Shown here: positions 45,323 through 54,977 of the stretch, piece after piece
How positions within the stretch are numbered: the first letter of the stretch is position 1
How the letters are laid out: the number at the start of each line of letters is the position of its first letter
DNA from: an uncultured Bacteroidales bacterium
Lineage (GTDB): Bacteria > Bacteroidota > Bacteroidia > Bacteroidales > F082
Length of the DNA: 64,000 nt
NCBI GenBank assembly: GCA_900317055.1
Contig: ONFF01000008.1
Span: 40,421 to 104,420, forward strand
Reading direction: 5' to 3'
Notes under the pieces: generated by a model
The model's database searches: none
What the model was told of the DNA's origin: nothing
The model's input: only the letters and a program-made list of their open reading frames with translations
Made by a program: the position numbers and the translations under genes

Positions 45323-48300
45323 ATGGCTCAAAAAAGAAATATAATAGAAGGAGCAATGAGGAACTACAAACTCGTGTTCTTCTTCATGGCCATCATTGTC
45401 GTGTTTGGCTTCATCTCCTTGCCCAAACTCAAGAAAAACGAGTTCCCCGATGTGACCATCCGCATCGGCGTGGTGGCCGTTGTCTATCCGGGTGCCACCG
45501 CCGATGAAATCGAACAACGCGTGGCCAAGCCCGTCGAGCAATACCTGTTCACCTTCAGCGATGTGGACAAGCAAAAGACCTATTCACAATCCAAGGACGG
45601 TGTGCTGCTTGTCTTCGTCTCGTTGGTCAACGACACCAAAGACCCCAAGATGACCTGGTCGCGCATCCGCCAAGGACTTGTCCTTTTCCAAAGAACTGAC
45701 CTGCCTCAAGGTGTATTAGCCACTACAGTCATTGATGATTTTGGCAATGCCTCATCCTTGCTCCTTGCCATTGAGAGCGACCAACGCTCACCTCGTGAGC
45801 TGCGCGACTTTGCCGACCGCCTCTCGGAACGCCTGCGCAACATCGAAACAATGGGCAACATCAAAATCGTGGGCGAGCAAAAGGAAGAAATCGCCATCTA
45901 CATGGACCCCACACGCATGACCCAATACGCAGTGTCACCGTCGATGATTACGGCAGAATTGGCTGCCCACAGTCTCCGAACCATCACAGGCAAGGCCGAT
46001 AACGCTGACGGCTCTGCGGTCATCCATGTGAATGTCCCATACAGCGACATCTACGAACTCTCGGAACTGATTGTCTTCTCCGACCCCGTCACTGGGCAGA
46101 TTATCCGCCTGCGCGATGTGGCTCGACTTGAACGCCGCTACCAAGAGTCGTCTCAATACATCCAATACTCCGACAGCATCGTCGACGGCAACCAATGCCT
46201 CATCTTCTCCATGGAGATGCGACCTGGACACAATGTGGTGGCCTTCGGCGATGAAGTCAACAAAGAGATTGAGACTTTCCTTGCCACGGCGCCGCCCGAC
46301 ATCAAAGTGCACCGCATCACCGACCAGCCCGTGGTGGTCAACAAGTCGGTGCGCTCCTTCCTGAAAGACCTCATCGAGGCTGTCATCATCGTTATTTTGG
46401 TGATGCTCTTCCTCTTCCCCTTGCGTACCGCCTTGGTCTCTTCCACTTCGGTGCCTGTCTGCATCGCGGCCGCGTGGGCCATCATGTACCTGTTAGGCAT
46501 CGAATTGAACACCGTTACTTTGGCAGCGCTCATCGTTGTGCTGGGTATGATTGTGGATGACTCCGTCGTGGTCATCGATGGCTACACCGACATGCTCAAT
46601 TCGGGGCGTTCCCGTTGGTATTCCGCCGCTGTCTCCACCAAGAGCCTGATGACCTCTATGCTCATCGCCACCTGCTCCATCTCCTTCATGTTCTTCCCCA
46701 TGCTATCGTTGATGAAAGGCACCAACATGGGTGATTTCATCGGGATGTTCCCTTGGGCCATCTTCATCACCTTGTCGTGCAGTTTCCTCTATGCCATCTG
46801 GGTGATTCCCTACCTTTCGGCTAGAATCATCGGGCCTTCGAATCCCAACAAACGCTCGAAGTTGGAGAAAATCCAAGCCAAGTTCTTCGACGCGCTTCAA
46901 AAATCCTACAAGAAGCTCCTCGACCTCTGTTTCCGTCACAAATGGGGCACCATCATCGTATCTGTCATATCCGTGGCCATCGGGGTGTTTTTCCTCACTC
47001 GCATCAATATCCAGATGCTGCCCAAAGCCGAGCGCGACAGCTTCGCTGTGGAGGTACATCTTGCTGCCGGCAGTTCGCTTGACGAAACCGCCAAAGTGTC
47101 CGATTCCCTATCGAAAATCCTATTGGCCGACAAACGCGTGAAATCCGTCACCACATTCCTCGGCATGGCATCGCCGCGTTTCCACATAACCTATGCTCCC
47201 GAGCCCATGCCCACCTCGGCTTATTCCCAATTCATCGTCATCACCGAATCGGAGAAAGCCACCAAAGAGATGATGAAAGAGTACTCGCAGCAATACGAGA
47301 ACCATTTCCCCTCTGCACAAATCCGTTTCAAGCAGATGGACTATCAAGTGGTGAATGCGCCCGTGGAATATTACCTCATGGGCGACAGCTACGACAAGCT
47401 TGAACCCATCAAGGACTCGCTCGTTGCCTGCTTGAAACAAAACCCCGACCTGTTTTTCGTCCATTCCGACTATGACGACACTGAAGAAATCGTGGAAGTA
47501 GACTTGAACATAGACGAAGCCAACCGCCTTGGTGTGACGCAAGCCGTGCTTTCGGTCTACCTCTCAAGTGCCCTTTCGGGCAACAAGATGGTCTCTATGT
47601 GGGAAAACGGCTACAACCTGCCCACGACCATCTATACCGAAGGCCTGCACGACATCGACTATGAGGGCATCGGCAACATGCTGGTGCCCACCTCGCTTCC
47701 TGGTGTTTGGGTGCCTTTGCGCCAAGTGGCCGATATCCATCCCCGTTTCCAACACGACAACCTGACCCACCGCAATGGCCGCCGCTGCATCACCGTGATG
47801 GCTGATGTCATGCCTGGATGCGGACAATTGACGCAATACAAGAAGACACAAGAATATCTCAACACACTCAACATACCCGAAGATGTGGTCATCGAAGAAG
47901 GTGGCTCCATGTTGCTCACCAAAGAAACCATGCCTTCGCTGCTCATGTCCATCTTGGCAGCCGTGGTGGTTATGTTCATCGTCTTGATTATCCACTACAA
48001 GCGCATCGGCATTTCCTTCCTCTCGATTTCTGTCTCGCTGCTCTGTGTCTTTGGTGCCATGTTCGGCTTGTGGCTGTTTGGCCTCGACCTGTCGATTACC
48101 GCCATGCTGGGTGTCATCTCGCTCATCGGCATCATCGTACGCAATGCCATCATCATGTACGACTATGCAGGCGAATTACGGTCAAAAGAGAAAATCGCCG
48201 TGCACGATGCAGCCTACGAAGCTGGACTGCGCCGCATGAGACCTATCTTCCTCACCTCGGCCACCACAGCCTTGGGCGTCATCCCGATGATTTTAGCCAA

Positions 48301-48529
48301 GACCCTGCTTTGGGAGCCCATGGGCGTGGTCATCTGCTTCGGCACCATCTTCACCTTCCCCTTGGTCGTCACCGTGCTGCCCGTAGCCTATTGCCTGGCC
48401 TTTGATGCGGGCGAACGCGACCAGAAACGCTTGAAGAAAGCCAACCAACGCTTCCTCGACCGCCTCGACGAACGCGACAAGCGCAACGAGGAAAAGAACA
48501 AAAACGAAGAAAACAACACACAGCCATGA
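45323..48529 (+). CDS. RND-family efflux pump permease
   Basis: 1068 residues, the size of AcrB/MexF-type pumps. One N-terminal span (LVFFFMAIIVVFGFISL), two large periplasmic porter regions, and two groups of spans. The proton relay motif is in GMIVDDSVVVIDGYTDM (about 412-428), the two adjacent Asp in span 4; the second half repeats it as GVISLIGIIVRNAIIMYDY. It trades H+ entry for export of hydrophobic compounds. The C-terminal tail is very charged (KRNEEKNKNEENN). Its end overlaps the TolC gene start by 4 bases (ATGA). Substrate not predictable. Confidence 0.95.
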   Translation: MAQKRNIIEGAMRNYKLVFFFMAIIVVFGFISLPKLKKNEFPDVTIRIGVVAVVYPGATADEIEQRVAKPVEQYLFTFSDVDKQKTYSQSKDGVLLVFVSLVNDTKDPKMTWSRIRQGLVLFQRTDLPQGVLATTVIDDFGNASSLLLAIESDQRSPRELRDFADRLSERLRNIETMGNIKIVGEQKEEIAIYMDPTRMTQYAVSPSMITAELAAHSLRTITGKADNADGSAVIHVNVPYSDIYELSELIVFSDPVTGQIIRLRDVARLERRYQESSQYIQYSDSIVDGNQCLIFSMEMRPGHNVVAFGDEVNKEIETFLATAPPDIKVHRITDQPVVVNKSVRSFLKDLIEAVIIVILVMLFLFPLRTALVSSTSVPVCIAAAWAIMYLLGIELNTVTLAALIVVLGMIVDDSVVVIDGYTDMLNSGRSRWYSAAVSTKSLMTSMLIATCSISFMFFPMLSLMKGTNMGDFIGMFPWAIFITLSCSFLYAIWVIPYLSARIIGPSNPNKRSKLEKIQAKFFDALQKSYKKLLDLCFRHKWGTIIVSVISVAIGVFFLTRINIQMLPKAERDSFAVEVHLAAGSSLDETAKVSDSLSKILLADKRVKSVTTFLGMASPRFHITYAPEPMPTSAYSQFIVITESEKATKEMMKEYSQQYENHFPSAQIRFKQMDYQVVNAPVEYYLMGDSYDKLEPIKDSLVACLKQNPDLFFVHSDYDDTEEIVEVDLNIDEANRLGVTQAVLSVYLSSALSGNKMVSMWENGYNLPTTIYTEGLHDIDYEGIGNMLVPTSLPGVWVPLRQVADIHPRFQHDNLTHRNGRRCITVMADVMPGCGQLTQYKKTQEYLNTLNIPEDVVIEEGGSMLLTKETMPSLLMSILAAVVVMFIVLIIHYKRIGISFLSISVSLLCVFGAMFGLWLFGLDLSITAMLGVISLIGIIVRNAIIMYDYAGELRSKEKIAVHDAAYEAGLRRMRPIFLTSATTALGVIPMILAKTLLWEPMGVVICFGTIFTFPLVVTVLPVAYCLAFDAGERDQKRLKKANQRFLDRLDERDKRNEEKNKNEENNTQP

Positions 48530-49875
48530 AAAAAAGACATATCCTATCCATAATCTTTGCCCTGTTTTGCATCAGTGTCAATGCTCAAACTTCTGTACTG
48601 ACGCTCGACTCTTGCTTTGCCTTAGCCAAAGCCAACAATGTGCAGTTGCAGACCAACCAGTTGGAAATCGAAAAAGCGCAACAGGTCAAAGCACAGGTGT
48701 TCACCAAGTATTTTCCACAGGTGTCGATTTCATATTTGGCCTATTTTGCCGCCAGACCCATTATTGAATACGGTATCAACGACATTCAGGACGACGATTT
48801 GGGGGCTTTCCTTTCAGCGCTCATCACTACATTGAACGACCCTGAAGGGGCCAATATAGGACTGCCGACCGAGATCAACCTGATGAAGAAAGGCCACGGC
48901 GTGAATGCCACGGCCATGATGCCTGTTTATGCTGGGGGACGCATCAAGAACGGCAACCAGTTGGCCAACCTCGGTATAGAAGCTGCCCGTCTGAAAGCCG
49001 AAGTATCGGAGCGCGACATGCTCGAAAACATCGAATCTTCCTATTACCTTGTAGCGGGCTTGCAGGACAAGGTCCGCACCGTGGAGTCAGCTTTGGCACT
49101 TACCGACAGCCTCGAACACATCGTAAATGTTGCACTGAAAGCAGGGCTTATCACCAAAAGCGACAAACTTCGCCTTGCTTTGAAGCAAAATGAGTTGAAA
49201 GCCAAACAGATGCAACTTGGTAACGGCATTGTTTTGGCTTCACAACTGCTTTGCCAGCAGATAGGCATTGAATATCCCGAAGCGGGTCTGACCTTGGATA
49301 CGACTAGTTTTTCAACAATGAGCACTCCCGTTGCTACGGTTCAGGAAAACTTCATCCGTCCAGAGCACCAACTGCTTCAACTCCAAGTAGATGCAGAGAA
49401 TCTTCGAAAAAAACTGACTTTGGGAGAAGCTTTACCTCAAGTCGGCATCGGCGGCAGTGCGGTTTATGGTAATCTCGTGAGAAAGTACAAATTCAACGCC
49501 ATTGCCCTTGCCCAAGTTTCGATCCCGTTGACGCAATGGTGGGAGACCTCGCACAAGCTGAAAGAGCACGACATCGTCATCCGAGAAGCGGAGCTGATGC
49601 AGAAAGACCTGACAGAAAAGATGAGTTTGCAGTTGAAACAGGCGTATAACCAAATGGTGGAAGCCGATGCCTTGATGCAATCCGACAAGGCGGCCTTGGA
49701 CATGGCCAAGGAGAACTACCGCCTCGCCGAGCTCAACTACCGCGCTGGCATGAACACCATCACCGATGTGCTTGAGGCTCATGCGCTATTGCTGCAGGCC
49801 AAAAACGCCATCACCGACCGACAAATCACCTACCTCACTGCCCGCCGTCGATACCAAGATTTGAGCGGACAATAA
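48526..49875 (+). CDS. TolC-family outer membrane efflux protein
   Basis: 449 residues with signal peptide to about residue 22 (FCISVNAQ). Two OEP repeats, each mostly long coiled helices: LTLDSCFALAKANNVQLQTNQLEIEKA in the first, LSLQLKQAYNQMVEADALMQ ... ENYRLAELNYRAGMNTITDVLEA in the second. It forms the trimeric outer-membrane channel of the pump coded just upstream, with translational coupling (4-base overlap). Last gene of the operon. Confidence 0.93.
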   Translation: MKKRHILSIIFALFCISVNAQTSVLTLDSCFALAKANNVQLQTNQLEIEKAQQVKAQVFTKYFPQVSISYLAYFAARPIIEYGINDIQDDDLGAFLSALITTLNDPEGANIGLPTEINLMKKGHGVNATAMMPVYAGGRIKNGNQLANLGIEAARLKAEVSERDMLENIESSYYLVAGLQDKVRTVESALALTDSLEHIVNVALKAGLITKSDKLRLALKQNELKAKQMQLGNGIVLASQLLCQQIGIEYPEAGLTLDTTSFSTMSTPVATVQENFIRPEHQLLQLQVDAENLRKKLTLGEALPQVGIGGSAVYGNLVRKYKFNAIALAQVSIPLTQWWETSHKLKEHDIVIREAELMQKDLTEKMSLQLKQAYNQMVEADALMQSDKAALDMAKENYRLAELNYRAGMNTITDVLEAHALLLQAKNAITDRQITYLTARRRYQDLSGQ

Positions 49876-49977
49876 TCATGAGACTCAAAAAACATCCAAA
49901 TCGAACCATTGTTTGTTCTTTGGACGGTTTCTAGTTTCATGGATACGCGAAGCAATTCATCTTTTTTGCTTAAATAC

Positions 49978-50008
49978 TTGCTTTTTTAAAATAAAACACC
50001 TATTTTTG
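49978..50008 (+). promoter_or_regulatory. Bacteroidetes promoter for the C10 protease array
   Basis: TTG at 49978-49980, 20-base spacer, TATTTTTG at 50001-50008, 20 bases before the first protease ATG. The only strong promoter before the four genes, which are 24-27 bases apart, so they likely form one transcript. Confidence 0.7.
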
Positions 50009-50028
50009 CACCCGAAACACCTTTTAAG

Positions 50029-52497
50029 ATGAATAAACTGACCAACATTCTATCACTTATCGTTGCTGTTTTCGGGTTGCATCACACCTTAACTGCTCAT
50101 CCCGTCGACCTGCAAACAGCGCAATCCGTCGCCGTCAAGTTCATGGGAGCAAGCGACGCGCAACTAGTCTCCACTTATCGAACAGACAAGAACGCTGCCG
50201 CATTCTATGTCTTCAATACCGAAGACGGCTTCGTCATCGTTTCGGCCGACGATTGCGAGACACCCATCATCGGCTATTCCCATGAAGGCCGCTTCGACCC
50301 AAACGAAGTTCCAGTGCAGATGGAAGCCTATTTGCAGGACTTCGTGGAAAGGATACAATACGGCATCGAAAACCATATTGAAGCGGATGAACTTACGGCA
50401 AGACAATGGGAAATGGTGAAGGCCATTGGGCGGCTCAACGAAAGCAAAACCGCCTCAGCCGTCGAGCCCTTGCTGACCGAGATGTGGGAGCAGGGATGCC
50501 ATTACAACGAGCTCTGCCCCACCTTTTCAAAAGTCCCGTGTGGCCATGCCGAAGTGGGCTGTGTGGCCGTGGCCATGGGGCAGATTATGCACTATTGGAG
50601 ATACCCAAACACGGGTTGGGGCTCTCATTCTTATTACCACATGGGCAATGTGAATGCCACTCTTTCTGCTGACTTTGGTAACACCGTTTACGACTGGGAT
50701 CACATGCCCGATTCGCTGACCGACGACTCCAGCGACATTGAAGTTGAAGCCGTGGCAACCTTGCTGTTCCATTGCGGCGTCTCAGTTGATATGAATTACG
50801 GTTACAACGGATCTTCAGCCAGCTCCAACAATATTCGGAACGCCATGACACGGTATTTCAATTACTCAAGGTATATGCACCAGGAAAGCCGTGTTGACTT
50901 TAGCGATGCAGAATGGCTCACGATGATAAAAAACGATCTCGACCTACAACATCCGGTCCAGTATTCTGGTTCAGGAAGCGGCGGGCATGCCTTTGTCTGC
51001 GACGGCTACGATGAGAACGACCTGTTGCACTTCAACTGGGGTTGGGGTCGCGCCAACGGCTATTTCGCCTTAGGTCATCTGAATCCTATCGGTTACCATT
51101 TCAACGACGACAACTCTGCCATTTTTGGCATCGTCCCGCAATATGATCCATGGCCTGTCTCCGTCACAGTATTTCCAGCCACCGCAGGAACTGTAATAGG
51201 CACTGGCGACTACCATATTGGTGACACCTGCACACTTACCGCAGTGCCTTCCGACCAATGCGATTTCTATTGTTGGAAAAAAGACGGACAGATCGTAACC
51301 TTCAACCCAACATACACCATTGGCGTAGAAGAAGACAATATATACGGTATTGAAGCCATCTTCTCCTTAGGCATGTCGACAGACATCACCGCAAGCCATT
51401 ATCCCGACCCCAACAACCCCAATAGTACTTCCGTAAGCCTGTCATGGGGAGTGCAAGGAGCAAACGACTGGATATTGGTAAAAGAATTCGATGTAGGCGA
51501 GCATGAAGATGGAGTAGGAACCGATGGAGATTTCATTTATACGAGTTGCAGTAGTTCATATTATCCAGTGGCATTTGGCAAATACAGCGCGGATGGGGAT
51601 TCGATCGAGTCATTCAATATCGAGGGAAGTAGCCATAGTGCTGCTATGGCCTATGATGGGAACTACTTCTACTATCTTACCTCTGATAAAAAACTCCATT
51701 GTGTCGATTTTGTCACAAAAACGCTCATCAGTAGCGTTACATTGTATCCGCCAACAGGTCAGTATTATTATAACACATTATGTGCTTACGATCCGATCAG
51801 CGATGGTTTTTGGCTTGTTTCCCAAATTGGTTCCAGTAATATCCGTTACAGATTTAAACTCATTAGCCGAAGTGGTCAAACTATATGTGAGAGCCCCATT
51901 ATTCCAAATAGCATGCAAGATTATTACGACGGAATCTACGGATCATGCCATCTAATAGCCAATGACGGGACTCAACATCTTTTGTTTGCCAACGGAGGAA
52001 AACTCTATGATTTCAACATCACAAACAACATCATAAGCGACAAATGCCTTATTGCATTTCAGCATAATTTCAAGGGAGCTTGCATAGGACAACATAAAGG
52101 GAAAGAAGCCTTGTTCGTTGTTTATAGCAACAAGATTCATATTTATGAAAGAAACGGCCATCTGTCGCAAATCGAGGGATATCGCATCTATCGCGCCGAC
52201 AGCGAAGGGAATAGCGTGATGCTGGCAGATGAAGTCACCAACACATCCTATATCGACCACACTTGGAATGAGGCTCAAGCTGGCGAATACCATTTCGGCA
52301 TCAGCGAGGTTTATCACAACGGTGTAGAATCAGAAATCATTTGGTCCAACACCATCGTGAAGACAGACTTCGGCATTGATGAAAACGGCAACCAAGAAGA
52401 CTCTGAGCCTTCTGTTCAAAAAGTGATTGAAGACGGACACATCGTTATCATCAAGGACGGGAAACGCTATAGCGTATCAGGACAAACATTGAATTGA
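50029..52497 (+). CDS. C10 family (streptopain-like) cysteine protease, paralogue 1
   Basis: 822 residues. Signal peptide to about 23; then the Spi/C10 propeptide (about 24-135; HPVDLQTAQSVAVKFMG, ADDCETPIIGYSHEGRFD). The peptidase domain (about 140-380) has nucleophile Cys178 in EVGCVAVAMGQIMHYWRYP, His320 in GGHAFVCDGYD, and Asn336/Trp338 in LHFNWGWGRANGYFALG. After it come a divergent InlB-type repeat (about 385-455; GTGDYHIGDTCTLTAVPSD), an FN3-like segment, a beta-propeller-like stretch with no close match in the paralogues, a second FN3-like segment (GYRIYRADSEGN) and a fixed last tail (KVIEDGHIVIIKDGKRYSVS). Secreted protease made as zymogen; substrate unknown. Confidence 0.92.
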   Translation: MNKLTNILSLIVAVFGLHHTLTAHPVDLQTAQSVAVKFMGASDAQLVSTYRTDKNAAAFYVFNTEDGFVIVSADDCETPIIGYSHEGRFDPNEVPVQMEAYLQDFVERIQYGIENHIEADELTARQWEMVKAIGRLNESKTASAVEPLLTEMWEQGCHYNELCPTFSKVPCGHAEVGCVAVAMGQIMHYWRYPNTGWGSHSYYHMGNVNATLSADFGNTVYDWDHMPDSLTDDSSDIEVEAVATLLFHCGVSVDMNYGYNGSSASSNNIRNAMTRYFNYSRYMHQESRVDFSDAEWLTMIKNDLDLQHPVQYSGSGSGGHAFVCDGYDENDLLHFNWGWGRANGYFALGHLNPIGYHFNDDNSAIFGIVPQYDPWPVSVTVFPATAGTVIGTGDYHIGDTCTLTAVPSDQCDFYCWKKDGQIVTFNPTYTIGVEEDNIYGIEAIFSLGMSTDITASHYPDPNNPNSTSVSLSWGVQGANDWILVKEFDVGEHEDGVGTDGDFIYTSCSSSYYPVAFGKYSADGDSIESFNIEGSSHSAAMAYDGNYFYYLTSDKKLHCVDFVTKTLISSVTLYPPTGQYYYNTLCAYDPISDGFWLVSQIGSSNIRYRFKLISRSGQTICESPIIPNSMQDYYDGIYGSCHLIANDGTQHLLFANGGKLYDFNITNNIISDKCLIAFQHNFKGACIGQHKGKEALFVVYSNKIHIYERNGHLSQIEGYRIYRADSEGNSVMLADEVTNTSYIDHTWNEAQAGEYHFGISEVYHNGVESEIIWSNTIVKTDFGIDENGNQEDSEPSVQKVIEDGHIVIIKDGKRYSVSGQTLN

Positions 52498-52523
52498 AAA
52501 AACAAACAAAAACTATGATTCCC

Positions 52524-54950
52524 ATGAAACGAATTTGTCTACTCTGCATAACTCTTATGGGGCTATCTCTATACTCAATAGCCAATCCTGTCGACCTGCA
52601 AACAGCGCAATCCGTCTCAGTCAAATTCATGGGAGCAAGCGATGTGCAACTAGTCTCCACTTATCGAACAGACAAGAGCGCTGCCGCATTCTATGTCTTT
52701 AACACCGAAGACAGCTTCGTCATCGTTTCGGCCGACGATTGCGAGACACCCATCATCGGCTATTCCCATGAAGGTCGTTTCGACCCGAACGACGTTCCCG
52801 AGCAAATGGAGGCCTATTTGCAGGACTTCGTGGCAAGGATACAATATGGCATCGAAAACCAAATTGAAGCGGATGAACTCACGGCAAGGCAATGGGAACT
52901 GGTGAAGAACGCTGGACGGCTTTACGAGCGTAAGGATTCTAAATCCGTCGAGCCGTTGCTAACCGAAATGTGGGAACAAGGATGCCATTACAACGAACTC
53001 TGCCCCACCTTTTCAAAAGTCCCTTGTGGTCATGCCGAAGTGGGCTGTGTTGCCGTGGCCATGGGTCAGATTATGCACTATTGGCGCTATCCTGAAACCG
53101 GCTGGGGGTCGCATTCTTATAACAATACAGGCCTCACACTTTCCGCAAACTTCGGCAACACCGTCTACGACTGGGACCACATGCCCGATTCGCTGACCGA
53201 CGACTCCAGCGACATTGAAGTTGAGGCAGTGGCAACCTTACTGTTCCATTGCGGCGTTTCCGTTGACATGCAATATACCACCAACGGTTCGGGTGCTGAT
53301 TCAGGAGATGTGCCCGATGCATTGATACGCTACTTCAATTATTCAAGGCGGCTCCATTTAGAAAAACGCAGTGATTTCAGCGACGAAGAATGGATTTCGA
53401 TGCTGAAAGCCTGCCTCGACTTGCAGCGCCCCGTGTATTACGGAGGAAAAGGCAGCCAAGGTAGCCATGCCTTCGTTTGTGACGGCTATGACAACAATGA
53501 CTTGTTGCATTTCAACTGGGGTTGGGGTCGTGCCAATGGCTATTTCGCCTTGGGCAACTTGAATCCGATTGGAATTAGCTTTAACGAAAAGAATTTTGCC
53601 ATACTCGACATCAATCCAGAATATGAGCCATGGATTATTGAGGCTACGGCTTATCCTCCTACAGCCGGGACCATTGAAGGAACCGGAGAATATCATATTG
53701 GCGAGCAATGCGTGCTTACTGCGATACCCAACGAAAATTGTGAATTCAAATACTGGAAGAAAGATGGCAAAATCACATCCTGCGACACAACCATCACCAT
53801 AAATGTGGAAGGCGACATAAATAACTATGTAGCCTACTTTACTCACCTGCCCGTGAAACAAATCGAGGCGAGCTATGCACCTGACCCGAACGATCCGAAC
53901 AGTCCCTATGTGAATCTGTCCTGGACCCATGACGACACCGAATGTGTGCTTTTGAAACAATTCGATATTAATTATGAAGATGGCGTAGCCACCGATGGCG
54001 AATTCATCTACACCAGCAATGATCCGAGTAGCTCCGATAACTATTCGTTCATGTTCGGAAAATACACATTTGAAGGTGAATTAGTTGAACTATTTAATCT
54101 AAATGCACAAAATACTGTTTTTTCCAGGTTTCTGGCCTACGACGGAGACTATTTCTATTGTACCCGTACTTTCAACGAAATAAAAAGGCTGCACCGTGTT
54201 GACTTAGCAAACAAAACATATATCGGTTCCATCTCTCTTGCAGATATCTGGAAAATATCTACATGTAGCTATGACAATATTAACAACGGGTTTTGGCTGT
54301 CCGAATCGGAAGTACAACAAATCAGATTAAAGTTTGTAGACCGGCAAGGACATTTGCTATCCAATGGTCCTCTTATACCAAACACGACAAAGGGCACCGG
54401 ATTCATCATCGCTAAAGACGGTAGTCCACATTTGCTATTGGTCAGCGGAGAGGTATACGATTATGACATCAACAACAACATAATCCTTAATCGTCCATTG
54501 ATTACCATTGGCAATACCAAAGACGCCTGCGTTGGAGAATACGAGAACAAGGATGCATTGTTTGTTATTTCTGGCAACACCCTCTGCATTTATGAAATCA
54601 AGACCAACTTGTCACAAATAATGGGCTACCGCATTTATCGCACAGACAATGAAGGCAATACTGTGATGCTAGCCGATGGAATAGCGGGCAATTCGTTCAG
54701 TGACCACACATGGGACCAAACTATAGCCGGATCCTACCGCTTTGGCATCAGCTCGGTTTTCGCCAACGGCAATGAATCGGAAATACTATGGTCCAATCCT
54801 ATTGAGAGTGTGTTTGATGCCATCGAGGAAATCAATGACGGCAAAGAGATTTACACCGACCCATCTGTCCAGAAAGTAATTGAAGACGGACACATCGTCA
54901 TCATCAAGGACGGAAAACGATACAATGTGTCGGGGCAGCATTTGAATTGA
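52524..54950 (+). CDS. C10 family cysteine protease, paralogue 2
   Basis: 808 residues from the ATG at 52524, chosen because MKRICLLCITLMG matches the starts of paralogues 3 and 4; the frame is open to a TTG that overlaps the previous stop, and an ATG at 52515 is also possible. Same layout as paralogue 1: propeptide, catalytic Cys near 175 (HAEVGCVAVAMGQIMH), His near 315 (GSHAFVCDGYD), Asn and Trp in HFNWGWGRANGYF. The catalytic part is almost identical to the other copies. The middle (about 460-700) diverges, and the C-terminus ends with the shared VIEDGHIVIIKDGKRYNVSG. Confidence 0.92.
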   Translation: MKRICLLCITLMGLSLYSIANPVDLQTAQSVSVKFMGASDVQLVSTYRTDKSAAAFYVFNTEDSFVIVSADDCETPIIGYSHEGRFDPNDVPEQMEAYLQDFVARIQYGIENQIEADELTARQWELVKNAGRLYERKDSKSVEPLLTEMWEQGCHYNELCPTFSKVPCGHAEVGCVAVAMGQIMHYWRYPETGWGSHSYNNTGLTLSANFGNTVYDWDHMPDSLTDDSSDIEVEAVATLLFHCGVSVDMQYTTNGSGADSGDVPDALIRYFNYSRRLHLEKRSDFSDEEWISMLKACLDLQRPVYYGGKGSQGSHAFVCDGYDNNDLLHFNWGWGRANGYFALGNLNPIGISFNEKNFAILDINPEYEPWIIEATAYPPTAGTIEGTGEYHIGEQCVLTAIPNENCEFKYWKKDGKITSCDTTITINVEGDINNYVAYFTHLPVKQIEASYAPDPNDPNSPYVNLSWTHDDTECVLLKQFDINYEDGVATDGEFIYTSNDPSSSDNYSFMFGKYTFEGELVELFNLNAQNTVFSRFLAYDGDYFYCTRTFNEIKRLHRVDLANKTYIGSISLADIWKISTCSYDNINNGFWLSESEVQQIRLKFVDRQGHLLSNGPLIPNTTKGTGFIIAKDGSPHLLLVSGEVYDYDINNNIILNRPLITIGNTKDACVGEYENKDALFVISGNTLCIYEIKTNLSQIMGYRIYRTDNEGNTVMLADGIAGNSFSDHTWDQTIAGSYRFGISSVFANGNESEILWSNPIESVFDAIEEINDGKEIYTDPSVQKVIEDGHIVIIKDGKRYNVSGQHLN

Positions 54951-54977
54951 AAACGATAATAATAAATACAAAAGTAT